A stretch of 64,000 bases of DNA from Anisakis pegreffii (GCA_035041965.1 JAPYMA010002474.1:1-64000), one strand, 5' to 3'. Shown: positions 25,527-37,366, counted from the first letter of the stretch. The notes: generated from the letters alone by a model not told the origin. Translations and numbers: made by a program.

Positions 25527-26757
25527 TTAGGATTTGCAAAGTCCCGACGTTTTTTCAGTCCTGGGATCGGGGTTTAATCCTGGGATCGATTTTTAATTCC
25601 GGGATTATCCCGGAATCGAATAATTTTTGAAATACCGATGCAGGACATGTTTAAACACATTTTTGAACCAATATGTTCATTATTAATCCGAAACGAGTTA
25701 ATTCAACAAATTATTAAACAAATCCAAGAAACCAAATTATTTAAATTCAAATTAATATTTCATATAATGATGCTAATGATCATGCAGCAAGGGCATACTG
25801 CATATTCTATGCTAAGGCATCTTGTCATCTCGGGTCTAAGCTAATAACAGTACACTTGCATGTGAATATGAAGTTCTTGATTTGCAACCACTTATTTGCA
25901 ATGCTTCAAGTCCATTTTCTCTCAGTATTAACGTCAGCTGAATTCTACCGTTTCGGAAATTTCGATTTTTTACGGAAGAAATGCACCACATGAATTATAT
26001 CATGAGTTTTGAAAAAATGAAAAGTTCAGAGTTTATCTAAAAAGTGAAAAGAAATCCGCAATGGATTTTCATCGAACCATCGAGCACTTACATATTTGAT
26101 AATTTCGATCAGAAATCATGGAAATGTACTTGATAGTTAAGCTTAAGATCCTTTTGAATGGGACAATTTTGTTCACGTCGACAATGAATTCTCACTATGA
26201 GTGAACTCAAAAAGAATGTAAATTTCGATTGGATGAAAATGTTTTCAAATAGCGAAGTAAAAAGACTTGCAGTCTTTGGAACATGCAGTTGAATTAACAA
26301 ATGGAATATTGAAGCCGAAAAAATCGCGTTGGAGGAAACGACTCAAAATTTCGTTGAACTTTGTTGGTCTTGGTTCTTATTAGAAAACGTGATTATCTCT
26401 GTTAGTCTGCTTAGAAATGTATCCAGATGAGCGTGATATAAACCAAGGATAATCAGGTGAATATTCAATGAAATGTTACGTGAAAGTTCATCGAGCTGTC
26501 GTTGATCATGTCATTCGTCCGAATTGCGTCTATTTCCTTAGCTGAGCATCAATGATAGAGGGCAAACAGCAAAGATAACTGCATATAAATTAGATGGGAA
26601 TGATTAAGCCTTGCTTCAAGATGGGCATACTATCAAAATTCACACAAACTGACATGTTTTATCAAATACCGAGATCCCGGGATTTTTCAAAACTCAAATC
26701 CCAGGATCAGGATCAGAACTGAAATCCCGGGATCCCAGGATCCCGTGCAAACCCTAG
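25527..26757. mobile_element. Candidate non-autonomous hAT-like element with CCCGGGAT-rich ends
   Basis: The left end reads TTAGGATTTGCAAAGTCCCG and the right end, reversed, reads CTAGGGTTTGCACGGGATCC, so the two ends are imperfect inverted repeats. Behind each end lies 80-100 bp of degenerate quasi-palindromic words such as TCCCGGGAT, CCTGGGATCG and ATCCCGGAAT. The interior (about 1 kb) is AT-rich with no recognisable transposase. A clear 8-bp target duplication was not found (TGTCACAG left, TCACAATG right). The end style resembles hAT-type MITEs, but the assignment is an inference. Confidence 0.45.
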
Positions 26758-27748
26758 TCACAATGTCACAGAGTATGAAAAAGTCGCTAATCAAACCTGA
26801 GCTTGTGGCTGGTGCGAATATTTGGGATCTGAAAATTCACATGTAAATAGATTTGTACAGTTCACCTTCCTCAGATTAAGCGCACAGCATTCATACATGT
26901 TAATTCGTCAGCTAATGAAGATTCATTAAGGGAGAACAACCATTTATTAGGGATCAACGCATTGGTACTAATAATGTGTGTGTAAATTCTCACGGGTAGC
27001 AATGGTAACCAAATGAAAAAATTGGTTAGATCAGAATTCAACGAAATCCGCAATTCCGAACTACGATAATTACCAAAAAACTTTAAAAAATTGTCAAAAT
27101 CGGGATTCGGTTCATTGTTATCAGTAATCATTCATCTTCTCATACAAAAAATGCTAAAAGAATGGAATTGTCACTAAACAACAGTCTTACAATCACCAAA
27201 AAACAACATCGTTTAAAATCCCTTTATTTTTATTCAAAATATTTTGCACCCAACTCTTGTATGAGATGACGCCGTATTCGAACAACACTATTTTTTGCAT
27301 AAGTGATATGTCGAAGCTCTAGGTTTGGTCCCACGAAATCGCATTAGACAGCCCATTAATTTTGTCCAGGTGTTCATTTGATCACTATTCTATCCAATGG
27401 ACTGCTAATTTGTCAATATCCAGTTAGTCCAACTGTGCCTCTTTTCGACTGTTCTTCCGTCACATTAGCTCAACTGTTGTTCTTATCAGTATGAATCGTT
27501 AGCATTCCATCAGACAAATCGTTTCTTTCACCAGAAGTTGAGCAGTTCAACTTGGTAAGTCATTTCATTGTGATTGTAATAAAAATGAAGTGCAGTAAAC
27601 GAACTCACGTCTATTTATTACACTTTTGGGTCCGAGGGGTCCACGACGTAGTATAACAATGATCAGTGTCAAGTCGAATCTTTTGTTCGAACCGCTTATT
27701 TATTGCTCGCTGTAGAATTGTTTTATTTACTTATTTGAGAGATCAGCG
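26758..27748. other. Noncoding stretch
   Basis: No gene is recognised. An AGATCAG acceptor-like sequence immediately precedes the small open frame at 27749. Confidence 0.4.
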
Positions 27749-27970
27749 ATGAAGAAGCGTATCACTGAACTTCAATGTTACCATATTGCACCTCGTCGTC
27801 TAAATAAAAAGCAAATTCAAGATCATGAAAGCCTAACAGATCTGCATCATTATCGTCGTTACTATTTTATGCTTATTGTCCTAATCACTTATTGTCTATT
27901 CCTTTCCTCACTGTGCTTATTTTCCATGTTTGTGGAGGAAAAAAGGAAGAAAATTACAGAAATTCAATAA
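27749..27970 (+). CDS. Possible small single-pass membrane protein (73 aa)
   Basis: An uninterrupted frame of 73 codons starts with ATG three bases after an AGATCAG acceptor-like site. Residues 1-38 are polar and basic (MKKRITELQCYHIAPRRLNK), residues 39-62 form a clear hydrophobic segment (YFMLIVLITYCLFLSSLCLF), and the tail is charged (VEEKRKKITEIQ). This layout is what a small single-pass membrane protein looks like, but I recognise no family and there is no further support. It could be a chance frame in AT-rich DNA. Confidence 0.35.
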   Translation: MKKRITELQCYHIAPRRLNKKQIQDHESLTDLHHYRRYYFMLIVLITYCLFLSSLCLFSMFVEEKRKKITEIQ

Positions 27971-28698
27971 TTTAATTTAAAAATTCAGAAATTTAATTGG
28001 ATATGGTATCTGGAATTGTTTATTACGCTCGTAACGATTGTCGTTAAGTGAAAGGAGTTGTACAGTTATCAACATTTGAGCAATATGTAACAGAATTCGA
28101 AAAAAATGGATGCATTCCTATTCGGCTGGATAGGGGAGGAGTAGTTGGGCTACTTGGGGTGGACGTTGTTCGGGATCGAATATTATTTACTGTTGTTCAT
28201 TGTCCATCTCATTGATGAGCGAGCGATAGCTGTTGATTCGGCGTGGGTAGTCTATCGCAACTAGTTTTGCTTACCCATACAAGTGAGTAGTGGGGGTAGT
28301 CAATCTTGAAAGTCAGAGAGAGGCTGCATATCAGTGTTGCTTGGAATAGGTGACATTCAAACCATTCTCTGGATTTCCGTCGAAAGTGGATAATTGCAGT
28401 TTGGAGAAGAGAGGAGGAAGAGGAGATAGAACCTAGTAGTAATAATGAAGGCGTCGTTTTGGAGTGGGGACGATTGTAAGTACGGGTATATTGCTAGTAG
28501 TTGTGCAGGGCGGGGTTGATTTGGACTGTTGTGAGGTGAAGCGAAGTTGGTGCGAATGATGGTGTAAAATTGCGAATGCGTTAGCAGTTCACGATGATAT
28601 TGCAACAGAGCTGCCAGTGGTTCAGGGCATGGTAGTTATCAACAGGAACAATGGTGATAGAAGTAATTAGTAACGTGTGACAGTAAGCGAGATAGAAA
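27971..28698. other. Noncoding stretch
   Basis: No gene is recognised. The part 28110-28560 is G-rich on the plus strand (GGGTAG, GGAGGAAGAGGAG), giving spurious open frames on the minus strand. Confidence 0.4.
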
Positions 28699-28845
28699 TT
28701 CGGTATTCCGACCGAAATTAAAAATTATTGGTCGGGATCCGACCGAATCAATTTTTCAAAATTCCCATGTTCGATCATGAATTTCGGTCAGAATTCAGAC
28801 AAAGAATTTCCGAATTTGTCGGGAATTTTAAGACAAAATTATATG
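28699..28845. repeat. TTCGGTC-rich quasi-palindromic repeat
   Basis: It contains ATTCGGTATTCCGACC and, 16 bases later, a near reverse complement GGTCGGGATCCGACCGAAT, followed by more TTTCGGTCAGAATTC words. Related words occur at 32043-32190. It looks like the decayed end of a small DNA transposon. Confidence 0.5.
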
Positions 28846-29575
28846 CATTAAGGATTTGAGTATGTGAGTATATCTGAGTATTAAAGCGCAATTATACGCA
28901 TAGATTAAAAAATATTTTTGCAATGAGTATATCATATTAGTATTCTCTCTGATCAAAGCCGCTTTTGTGTTTGCGTCTCACTCCTTAGTTGAACCTAGTG
29001 CCATGCACGTTGATCGCATTAAATTATTTCATGTGGGCCATGTTTCAAGCTGGAGAGCATTGTACTGAGACGTGCATGTCAACTGAAATGTTTCCATACT
29101 TTCTTATCTCTGGTACATTGCTTCTGTTTGAGGAATTTATTGCATTATTGTTTTAAAAATCTTGAACTTGATTCAAATCTTACCAGTTACATTTCAGTGA
29201 ATTTATAAATGTATACGTACGTATATTAACTGTTTGATTACAAACGGATTGTAACAAAACTTGATAGTCTTGTCTTTCGACACATTCAATTAGTGATCAC
29301 GGTGAACACATTCCAACATTTGTTTACGACTCATTTGTGCCCTTAATTTGATAACCTCCTTCAGTTCTTCATTCGTTTCTCTGTTTTTCGCTGCTGTTCT
29401 TTGATGCAAAATATTTGTAGACCTATTGGGATAATTCATCGGGGGTGAAACTGTGTACAAAATTCTGAGATTCATACATCATTCGGACGCATTCGAGGAG
29501 CTGAGTTTAACACATTGAAAAACGATTTATAATGTGTCTTAATTCATGAAGCATGTTGAGGGCCAGTGAGCAGTC
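28846..29575. other. Noncoding stretch
   Basis: No gene is recognised on either strand. Confidence 0.4.
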
Positions 29576-29690
29576 CCTAGTACTGATGGGAACTGAACGA
29601 AAAAAAACTGGTACAGTCAGAATCGGTTCGAATTCATTTTCGCAAATACGAATTTCAAGAGTTGCCGAAAAAAACAAAAACTGAGGATTT
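29576..29690. repeat. hAT-like terminal sequence fragment
   Basis: It begins CTAGTACTGATGGGAACTGA followed by a run of A and AATCGGTTCGAATTC. The GATGGGAAC start resembles that at 32043-32190 (GGTTGGGAACCGAAAG) and the general style of hAT element ends. Only a fragment is seen. Confidence 0.35.
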
Positions 29691-29864
29691 GACTGGTTGC
29701 CGTCATTTTACCTAATACTTACTGTTAGTTTATTATCGGTTTGTTGCACGATCTTACAGTTTTGTTTATTACGCAAAAATTTGTTCATTACAGTAAATTC
29801 CTTCATTCGGTTGGATATTTGATAACTCATTTGTAATTCACTTTATGTCAACGTGTTTCGTCGC

Positions 29865-29866
29865 AG
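29865..29866 (+). promoter_or_regulatory. Probable trans-splice acceptor before DHFR
   Basis: TGTTTCGTCGCAG ends here, 41 bases before the ATG at 29908. If used, it removes the upstream in-frame ATG at 29845 and favours a start at 29908 or 29950. Confidence 0.45.
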
Positions 29867-29907
29867 GGAACATTTCGTGCGTAAAATCAATCTCATTTCC
29901 GGAAGCC

Positions 29908-30880
29908 ATGCAAAATCTAAGCGAGAAACTGGCGTTGTCCAAACTTCCGATGAACATAATTGTTGCAATCGATTCGCGACGTGGAATCGGTAAGAACGGC
30001 GATCTTCCATGGCATATTCCTGAAGATCTTGAGTACTTTTATACAAAAACCTTGGAAACTGCTGATCCCACAAAGAGAAACGCTGTCTTGATGGGTCGTA
30101 AAGTTTGGGAAAGTCTTCCGGCTAAATGGTGTCCACTCAAAGATCGTGTAAATGTCGTTCTCAGCAGCACAGTGAGCTTTCATCGCGTATTTTATTTGTG
30201 ATTATATCTTTTTGATAACTACATATTCCGTTTGAAAATAGAATTACTCCTTAATACCTTCCAGTTGCTATTGTCATAAGATTATTCATCAGATGATGTA
30301 CTTCTGATCATAAATGTGTCTGAATCGTGTATCGAAAATCAGTCACAAATGAATTGAGCCAAACAACATTCATAAGTCATATTTTTTTCTTGCAGATGAA
30401 ACAACCCGTCGATAGGAGTTGCGTCGTTGCTCGTAGTTTTGATGATGCTCTCAGTATATTGAACAGATTGGGAGACAGCATCGAAACTATTTGGAATATT
30501 GGAGGAAATCAGCCGTATCAAGAGGCTCTCAACTCAGATCAGTTATGTAAGGTCAGTCTATAAAATTACAGTTAGCTTATTCAGTGACTATGAGTACACC
30601 AGTTCTTATGTAAATGCCAACTTTTAACCACGTCATATAAGTATAACATTCAATCATCGTTTCACCAACATATTTATATCATATTCTACATTAATTTTGT
30701 GAGGTTATGAAATTTCAGCTTTATGTGACGTTTATTGAAGGCGATTTTGATGCGGATACTTTCTTTCCTGATGTCGACTTCGAGAAATTCCAGAGAAATG
30801 ACAATTCAACCACTGGAAAGGAGCACACCTACGATGGTACCAAATATCGTTTCGAGGTGTTCTCCGTGTTACGTCAATGA
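29908..30880 (+). CDS. dhfr-1: Dihydrofolate reductase
   Basis: DHFR reduces dihydrofolate to tetrahydrofolate with NADPH, feeding thymidylate and purine synthesis in the cytosol. Three exons (29908-30171, 30396-30551, 30719-30880) join in phase. From 29908 the protein has 193 residues; from 29950 (MNIIVAIDS, the usual family N-terminus) 179; from 29845 it would have 214. An acceptor at 29866 speaks against the longest form. Visible motifs are IVAID, the Met20-type loop GIGKNGDLPW, the folate-binding acid in WHIPEDLEYF (Asp, where vertebrates have Glu), the NADPH-binding GRKVWESLP and VVLSS, IWNIGGNQPYQEAL, DADTFFPDVDF and the C-terminal KYRFEVF. The third exon is a little shorter than in the human enzyme between DFEKF and YRFEVF. 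Unlike plants and protozoa, it is not fused to thymidylate synthase. Confidence 0.97.
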
Positions 30881-32042
30881 AACTATTAAATCTACTAAAA
30901 TTAATATGCACACATATCATTTGATAAGAACTCATAACTGTTCTTTTGAACAGTTTATTATCAATCAAAATATTATATAAAACGATTCATTTGGATTTTT
31001 CTAAACACCTGTCGTAAATCCGATAATTAGTTCGGGTAATCGGGTGCTGAATGCTGAAAGATAAATTTGGTAGACTACCGAGCGTTGACACAGTGAATAG
31101 TCTTTAAAATGTGCCGTTTTTCAGTCGTCTAAGTTTCAGCCCCACCCGTTAGAAATAAGCCGCATTTATGTTCAAAATTACCATTGAGCTAGTCTTATGT
31201 TCAAATTTGTTTTAACGCGGATGAGGATTAAACCGAGGCGTCTAGTTTAACAGGTTACTGAATGGCTATAGAGCATATCGGGGACTTCCCACGCTGAACT
31301 GTAAAACTCAATTTCAGCCGTTATCAGTACAACGAAATTTTGGATGATTCTTTTGACTGATAGCCAAACATTTCAGTATACCACCAACTGTCAATTTTTT
31401 AGACAGTCGTATGCATTCAATAGTCTGCTGGGGATAAATCTGAAAAGTGAATCATACTATGTTAAATAAACATTTTTTTAGAAGCACCTAAGTGAGTATC
31501 TAAACTGGCTATCCAAAATTTTTATACCCAAAATCAACATGCGAACTTATGTGCTGTTAATGTGCCATGTTGATTCGATAACTCAATCACAGTTCATATG
31601 CAATGAACAGTAAATTCTTCTGTATAACGTGATAGTGTATAAAAATCGATGTTATATTCATCATGTCGTAAGTCGGTGGCTGTGTCAGAAGGATCAGTTC
31701 ATCCCCAATAAATAAGTTCATGCCGTCCAGTCCGGGATTGGCCGAAGGTGATCTTGCCACAATACATCCATGCACTACATGAGTATGCACTACCTCCGTT
31801 TAGAAATGCAGTGAGGGTCCTTACGGTTTTGTAATTATTTTTGATAATATCCAAGTGTTGTTACATCACATCCTCATCATCTCTTTCATTCACAAATCAT
31901 TCGAATTTTGCAATCTTCAAAACACATTTGGGTGTAATAAATTGCCGTCTTTTTGCGGTGCATGCTGACGAATTGAATCATATATTATATTTTAATGAAT
32001 TGTTCTGCTGACAGCGACCAGCCATCATTCAAATTGCATTTA
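30881..32042. other. Noncoding stretch downstream of DHFR
   Basis: This includes the DHFR 3' untranslated region. No further gene is recognised. Confidence 0.45.
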
Positions 32043-32190
32043 ACTGTACGGTTGGGAACCGAAAGATTTTTTTCAACGGCCTCCGACCGAACACCCTATC
32101 GGCATTCACCGAAATTCGGCGGCAACTGACGAGGCAAATTTTGAACATCGGTCGGTTTCGGTCGATGGTGACCGAAGTTCGTTAGCCTCG
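32043..32190. repeat. TTCGGTC-rich repeat, second copy
   Basis: It opens TACGGTTGGGAACCGAAAG and carries CCGACCGAACACC, CACCGAAATTCGGCGG and CGGTCGGTTTCGGTCGA. Many words are inverted relative to each other, as at 28699-28845. Probable remnant of the same type of small DNA element. Confidence 0.45.
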
Positions 32191-32451
32191 ATTTTAATGG
32201 CAGCAAATGGTTTGGTGGGAACTTCTTTTGTCAGGTCCATTCAAGGAAGAACAAGTTGCTACCTACCTGTACATCATTCTTGATGTATCTTTGTTTTAAA
32301 AATTGACATACCCGACCATGACCTTGGAGGTGCAGACGCGAAAGGAATTTCGTATCATTCCGATGGTAACCTAATTGCTCTCCTTCAGAGTAGACTAAAA
32401 CAACGAACAGATGCAGTCATTTGTTTCTCAACCTAATAGCATGAGCATCAC

Positions 32452-32509
32452 TGCTAATCAACTGATAAGCAAATCTAAAGTGCTAATCAACTGATAAGCA
32501 AATCTAAAG
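32452..32509. repeat. Exact 29-bp tandem duplication
   Basis: The 29-base unit starting TGCTAATCAACTGATAAGC is present twice without any difference (32452-32480 and 32481-32509), and the next four bases begin a third copy. Perfect identity suggests a recent event. Confidence 0.95.
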
Positions 32510-32740
32510 TGCTTGCCTGTGTGGGTCACATGCAGTGTGTTGTGGGGAAGAAAAAAATCCTGGAGTGAAATTCTGCAGTCGGTGACCCCGAAAATACGGC
32601 CCCGAAAATCGGGAACGTCGTCTCCAAAATTCTGCGTTCCTCGCAACACACTGGTCAGATATATAAGCGATGGAGGATTCTCCTTCAGGACATAATTGAG
32701 GCGTCTCAAAGGTAGCAATTCCAAGGACGGCTTACTATGG

Positions 32741-32840
32741 TTAATGTTTGCACGGGTTCCCGAGAATCCCGAATCTCGGCCTCTGAATCCCGTCTTCGAT
32801 CCCGGGATTGGTGTTTCCGGGATTCACGGGATTCATAACA
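32741..32840. repeat. CCCGGGAT-rich terminal repeat
   Basis: It begins GTTTGCACGGGTTCCCGAGA and continues with AATCCCG, GATCCCGGGATTGG and TTCCGGGATTCACGGG. The start matches the right end of the element at 25527-26757 when reversed (GTTTGCACGGGATCC). Confidence 0.55.
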
Positions 32841-32958
32841 CAGGTCATTTTATATCAATTTGGTAGCATATGAAGCATAAATCATTCCCAGCTCATTCAA
32901 AAAACTCATCTTTGCCGTTTACCACCCACATGGTAATATAATAAAAAGATGATTCATG

Positions 32959-33019
32959 ACAAATCTCCACGCTAGATCCCTCCACTGATGCAATGGAGAA
33001 CTCTAGCGTGGAGATTTGG
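32959..33019 (+). ncRNA. pre-miRNA-like hairpin (candidate)
   Basis: A perfect 16-bp stem joins 32961-32976 (AAATCTCCACGCTAGA) with 33002-33017 (TCTAGCGTGGAGATTT). Inside, CTCCA pairs with TGGAG around a 9-base loop, so the whole forms a roughly 60-nt hairpin with one internal loop, the size and shape of a microRNA precursor. It can fold on either strand. It may instead be a very small palindromic repeat; there is no expression evidence. Confidence 0.4.
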
Positions 33020-33439
33020 TTTTCACGCTCAGGTGCTCCATTCACCATTTTGATGATCTGACACGTCGTCATTACCCCCTCCTACTTCCTGATACAAAAA
33101 CTTGCAATTTCTACATATAACATCGGGAACAAAAGGAAAACCGAACCAAAAATTCCTCAGTGGCGTGAAAGAAATTAGTTTTCTGGAATGAAACAAGTAT
33201 TTTCAGAACTTTATTTATTTGAAATTCCAATTCTACTTTTCAAACATTTCAGTCATTAACATCATAAGAAATGTTGTCATTCATCAGGAAGAAGTATTAT
33301 ATCGGTTAAAAAACATTCATAAAAGAAAGTACAAGAAATGGAAATTGTAAAAATTGAAAAAAGAAATCGATATCATCAAATTCAGAAATACTCGATCGTC
33401 ATACACCAAACCAATGATCTTTTTTGTTGTACTAAAGTG

Positions 33440-33890
33440 CTCACTCCACTTACTGCTCATGAGGAACGATGTCATCTAATATACTTAAGCACTTACGAGA
33501 TATTTGTGACTTCTTTAAAATAACTTTTGTTCAGCCTTAAACAAACTCAAGATACTCAGAATATAAGATAAAGACGAGTGTTTGCATGAGCGAGCCGCGT
33601 TTAGATATCCAAGTGAAAAATACACCATCACAGTGGCGTTTTATCATAACAAAACAACACCAAATATTAGTTTCTCTCAATAAATCCCCGATGTTAATGA
33701 GGGATGATGTCAGCCAATATATTGAAGAACTTACGAAACATCTGGGATTGAACAGACTGTTTTTAGGCCCGGATGAGCTAATGATACTCAGAAAATAGGA
33801 GAAAGAAGACTGCTGCCGTGAACTAATCGTATTCACATACCCAAGTGAAAGAACACCATCATAATGGCGTTCTATCAGCACGAAATACTA
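33440..33890. repeat. Diverged tandem duplication, unit about 235 bp
   Basis: Words such as TGAGGAACGATGTCATCTAA (33460) and TGAGGGATGATGTCAGCCAA (33698), and AAGTGAAAAATACACCATCA and AAGTGAAAGAACACCATCAT, repeat in order at offsets of 232-238 bp. The open frames on both strands here follow from the duplication and have no family resemblance. Confidence 0.7.
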
Positions 33891-34724
33891 ATTTCCCGAC
33901 CCCCTCCATTACTCCCCACAAGACCACTAAATTACCCAAAATGGGTAATTTCACCCCTATGAAAACCACTGAATATAAGTATCGCTGATGATCTCTTGCG
34001 TGCACTTCTGGTGAGGACTGACGAGCGCGGAATACCAACTTTAATGCATTTGATGAGATGTATGAACGGTCCTGATTACATTCGGAAGGGAACAGACTAT
34101 ATGGGGTATAAGATCGTGGAAGAAATTATTGTGGTAATAAGTGAATTTTTCTTCGAGATTTTTCGGTGTGAATAGTAAAAATGATAATAAGCCAAAGTCG
34201 AACTCATCGATGGCAACTGATTCATTCAAAGACATTTCTCAAAGAATATAGAATTGATAATGAATTGCATAATTTGTGAAGAAGTAATGGCAAAGTAATC
34301 TCTGAAATGCATTTGTTCCTTGTGACGAAAGAAAAGCCGGCAAATATTGTACAGCTGGATTAACACGATGCCAGCGACAAGTATCGAAAGTGAGCAAGCC
34401 TTCTCCGCATTTGTACAAAACTGAGGAATCGGATGAGTGATGCAACAATCAACGCTCTAACCTTTCTGAAATTTTATTTCAAGTCACTGAATTTTGTTTT
34501 TTGAATTTGTTGCTGTTGTATCAGTCCTATTTTTTTCGTTACAAAGATTACATTATCCATTTCATTACGATTTTGTTTCAGTTATTTTGTTTTGTTGAAT
34601 TTGTTGAGTTTTGTCGAGTGATTTGTTGAATAAACTGTTTTCTGATGAATTATGAACACTTCTATAATTGTTTCGAAAACAATGCGTTGAACATGTCACA
34701 CTTCTATAATTCAAAAATTGCTTT

Positions 34725-34815
34725 TCAATCCCGGGATGTTCCCAGGATTGAAAAACGATCTTGGGATCAAACCCCGGTCCCGGGATTGAGAAAATGGCCG
34801 GGATTTTGCACACTC
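34725..34815. repeat. CCCGGGAT-rich terminal repeat, opposite orientation
   Basis: AATCCCGGGATGTTCCCAGG, CTTGGGATC, CCGGTCCCGGGATTGAG and GCCGGGATTTTGCACAC lie within 90 bp. Reversed, it starts GTGTGCAAAATCCCGGCC, like the other members of this family at 25527, 26757 and 32741. Confidence 0.5.
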
Positions 34816-36752
34816 TATCTTTGGTTCGAAATTTGAAAGTTTCGAGGAAAATTTTTCCCGCGAGTTAGGCTTCATATTTTCTCCGATTTAAAAAAATTAC
34901 ACCCTTTGGAACCATTCTCTGTCATTATCGTACAAATGATTTACGTTGTAAAATATTTGTTTGCATTTACTTTTCAAACTTTTTTGCCGCATATATTTGT
35001 AGTTATTTTGATGATCAACCAATTTATATTTGCTTTAATAAAGTTTATAAAGTTTAATCTTTCACATTAAATTTCGATTTGTAAAAACGTCAATTTTATC
35101 GAATGTGTAAATAAACAAGTAAATACTTCAAATGCATTCAAGATTCCTTTTCAAGTTTGCTTCCCAGAAGAAACTGTTTGCACTGTTAAGTTTTTTGTAT
35201 AGTTATTTGGCACTGATCCGCTAACAACAAAATAGCAGCGCATCGAAAGAATCATAATATGTAACACACGTGCACATATGCTTCTGTACACAAATACATA
35301 ACTAGAGCGTTTTATTTATATGACAACCATATAAGTTAATATTGATGTTAAATTCGTTATCATTATTATTATCGTTATTATTACAAAGAGGCAATTAAAG
35401 TCAATCTTCTGATAGCAATACGAATAAGAGCAACAATGCTACTGCTGAAGTAAGTTTGTTGCAACGATTTAGTATACTTGAATTCACTGTTAAAAAAACA
35501 TGTTATTTACATTAAACATTGTAATAGTGATGACAATAACGATGATAATAATAGTGTATCAAAAAAAACTAGTCAACATATGTGAGCACCTAATATAGCT
35601 GGCACGCTGCTAAGCAGTGCGTCAACGACTGAAATCACTGCACGAATGAGCATGCACAATAAAGCAAGCATACATTTTTCATAAGGATATGACATCTATA
35701 CAATGAGTCATTTTATTCCATGGCGAATGATGAACAGTCGATCATCTATCTAACGACAAACAATGTATGTCGTAATCAACACAGAATATACTGTTTGTTC
35801 CTCAGCGGATTTGTACACAAAATAAGACGTTTGAATACTCAATCGCTCCATTAAAGTTATGGTTAAAGCGTCATGAAACTAGGCAATTTTGAGGTCAATT
35901 TAAAAATAAATTCGGCAGTTACTCTCTTGAACATTAATGTTGCTTTCGATTCCTGGTTTAATAAAATAATATATCGCTATATTCAAGCATCAACTGTAAG
36001 CTTTTGATGAACCTTTCATTTCACTCACGCACGAATGCTGATGTTTAGAAATTTGTTAGCTGCATTAGAGGGACTCAATGTATGTGATGAAGAAGTAATA
36101 GCTGAATGAAGAAGCACTGATGCGAGGAGATAATGAATATTAAGATATAGCTCAGAAAAGTACGAAAACAAAACAGAAACAACACAAAAAACAAACAAGG
36201 AGGCAGTTAGGAGGGATGTGTCTTTCAAGTTTGACAACTGGATGCAACGTGCACGGTCAATTAACAGATCAATTACCACTCTTCATTCATGCATAACTAT
36301 GCAGAAGGTGATATGAACGGAAGAAACAGCACTGATAATCATTACAAACTCTCACGTTCAAGAGAATAATTAACTGAATTTTTTTACGACATTCACAATA
36401 ATTGAACAATTTTGCATACGAACCCTACGCGCAAAAAGACGCGTATGAGGCTGTTGAATCAATACATAAAGTCGTCAAAATCTGTCCGGAGGAACCGTTT
36501 TTAAACGTATCTTCTGCAATAATTCCTAAATTCACGTGAAATGAGCGAGTGAACAAGTGAAATTTTTTCTCATAAAAATGCATTAGGAGGGAAGCGATTA
36601 TCAGATGAAATTTGTTATATACGTAAATTTGTTACATACGTAGTTTCTGTTTAATGATCTGCATTTAAGAACCATTAACGTGCTGAAAAAAAGATAAATG
36701 AAATAAACAACAACAAAATGAAATACATATTATAAATAAACGATGAATATAC

Positions 36753-36830
<78 letters not shown>

Positions 36831-37366
36831 AATAATGAATAATAATGCTTATCGCTAGGCAATAATGGTATTGATAATGAGAACAGCTGAAAATATAATA
36901 ATACCCGTATAGTAGCTTGAGAGAAAGAAAAAAGCGATTGATAACGGCAACTTTCCGTATACACTTACAATAGTTAGTGAGTGGGTAGAGTGAAAAGACG
37001 AAATGTAAGAAAAATGGAATGAAAATGGACCACAAACGCATTCACCACGTTTAGACGCATGCCATATGATCATAGCCATCTAGCGTGAGAAACAAGAAAC
37101 TCCCTTACTGAACTGATAGTCCATAAATTTCGTCATATTAAAAATGACTGCAACGTTAACGAATGACTCGAAAATGAACATATTTAGAAATTTAACAAAA
37201 CGGATGCGTGGATGAATGATATGCAGAATAATGACCAGTAATAGATGCAGTAGAATAATGAGGGAATGGAGACAGTTCTGGAAAATGACGATCGCAAAAA
37301 CGCTAAAAGGAATATGCATCTCTGAGACACGACTGGGATTAACCAGAGCAGAGCAAAAAGAGAATA
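34816..37366. other. Noncoding stretch with (TA)n
   Basis: No gene is recognised. The right end should hold the 3' untranslated region of the minus-strand receptor phosphatase, whose stop codon is at 37367-37369. Confidence 0.45.
36754..36827. repeat. (TA)n microsatellite, about 74 bp
   Basis: Uninterrupted alternating T and A. The Ile/Tyr-rich open frames on the minus strand are produced by it. Confidence 0.97.

Noticed and set aside
33537..33881. Overlapping open frames on both strands
   Set aside because: They lie on the diverged 235-bp tandem duplication and show no family motifs.
33929..33951. AATTACCCAA resembling part of the nematode spliced leader SL1
   Set aside because: The match stops after ten bases. 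The sequence is better explained as a small hairpin (AAATTACCC/GGGTAATTT), and no Sm site or SL RNA body follows.
36665..37079. Ile/Tyr-rich open frames on the minus strand
   Set aside because: They run through the (TA)n microsatellite, which lacks stops in these frames.
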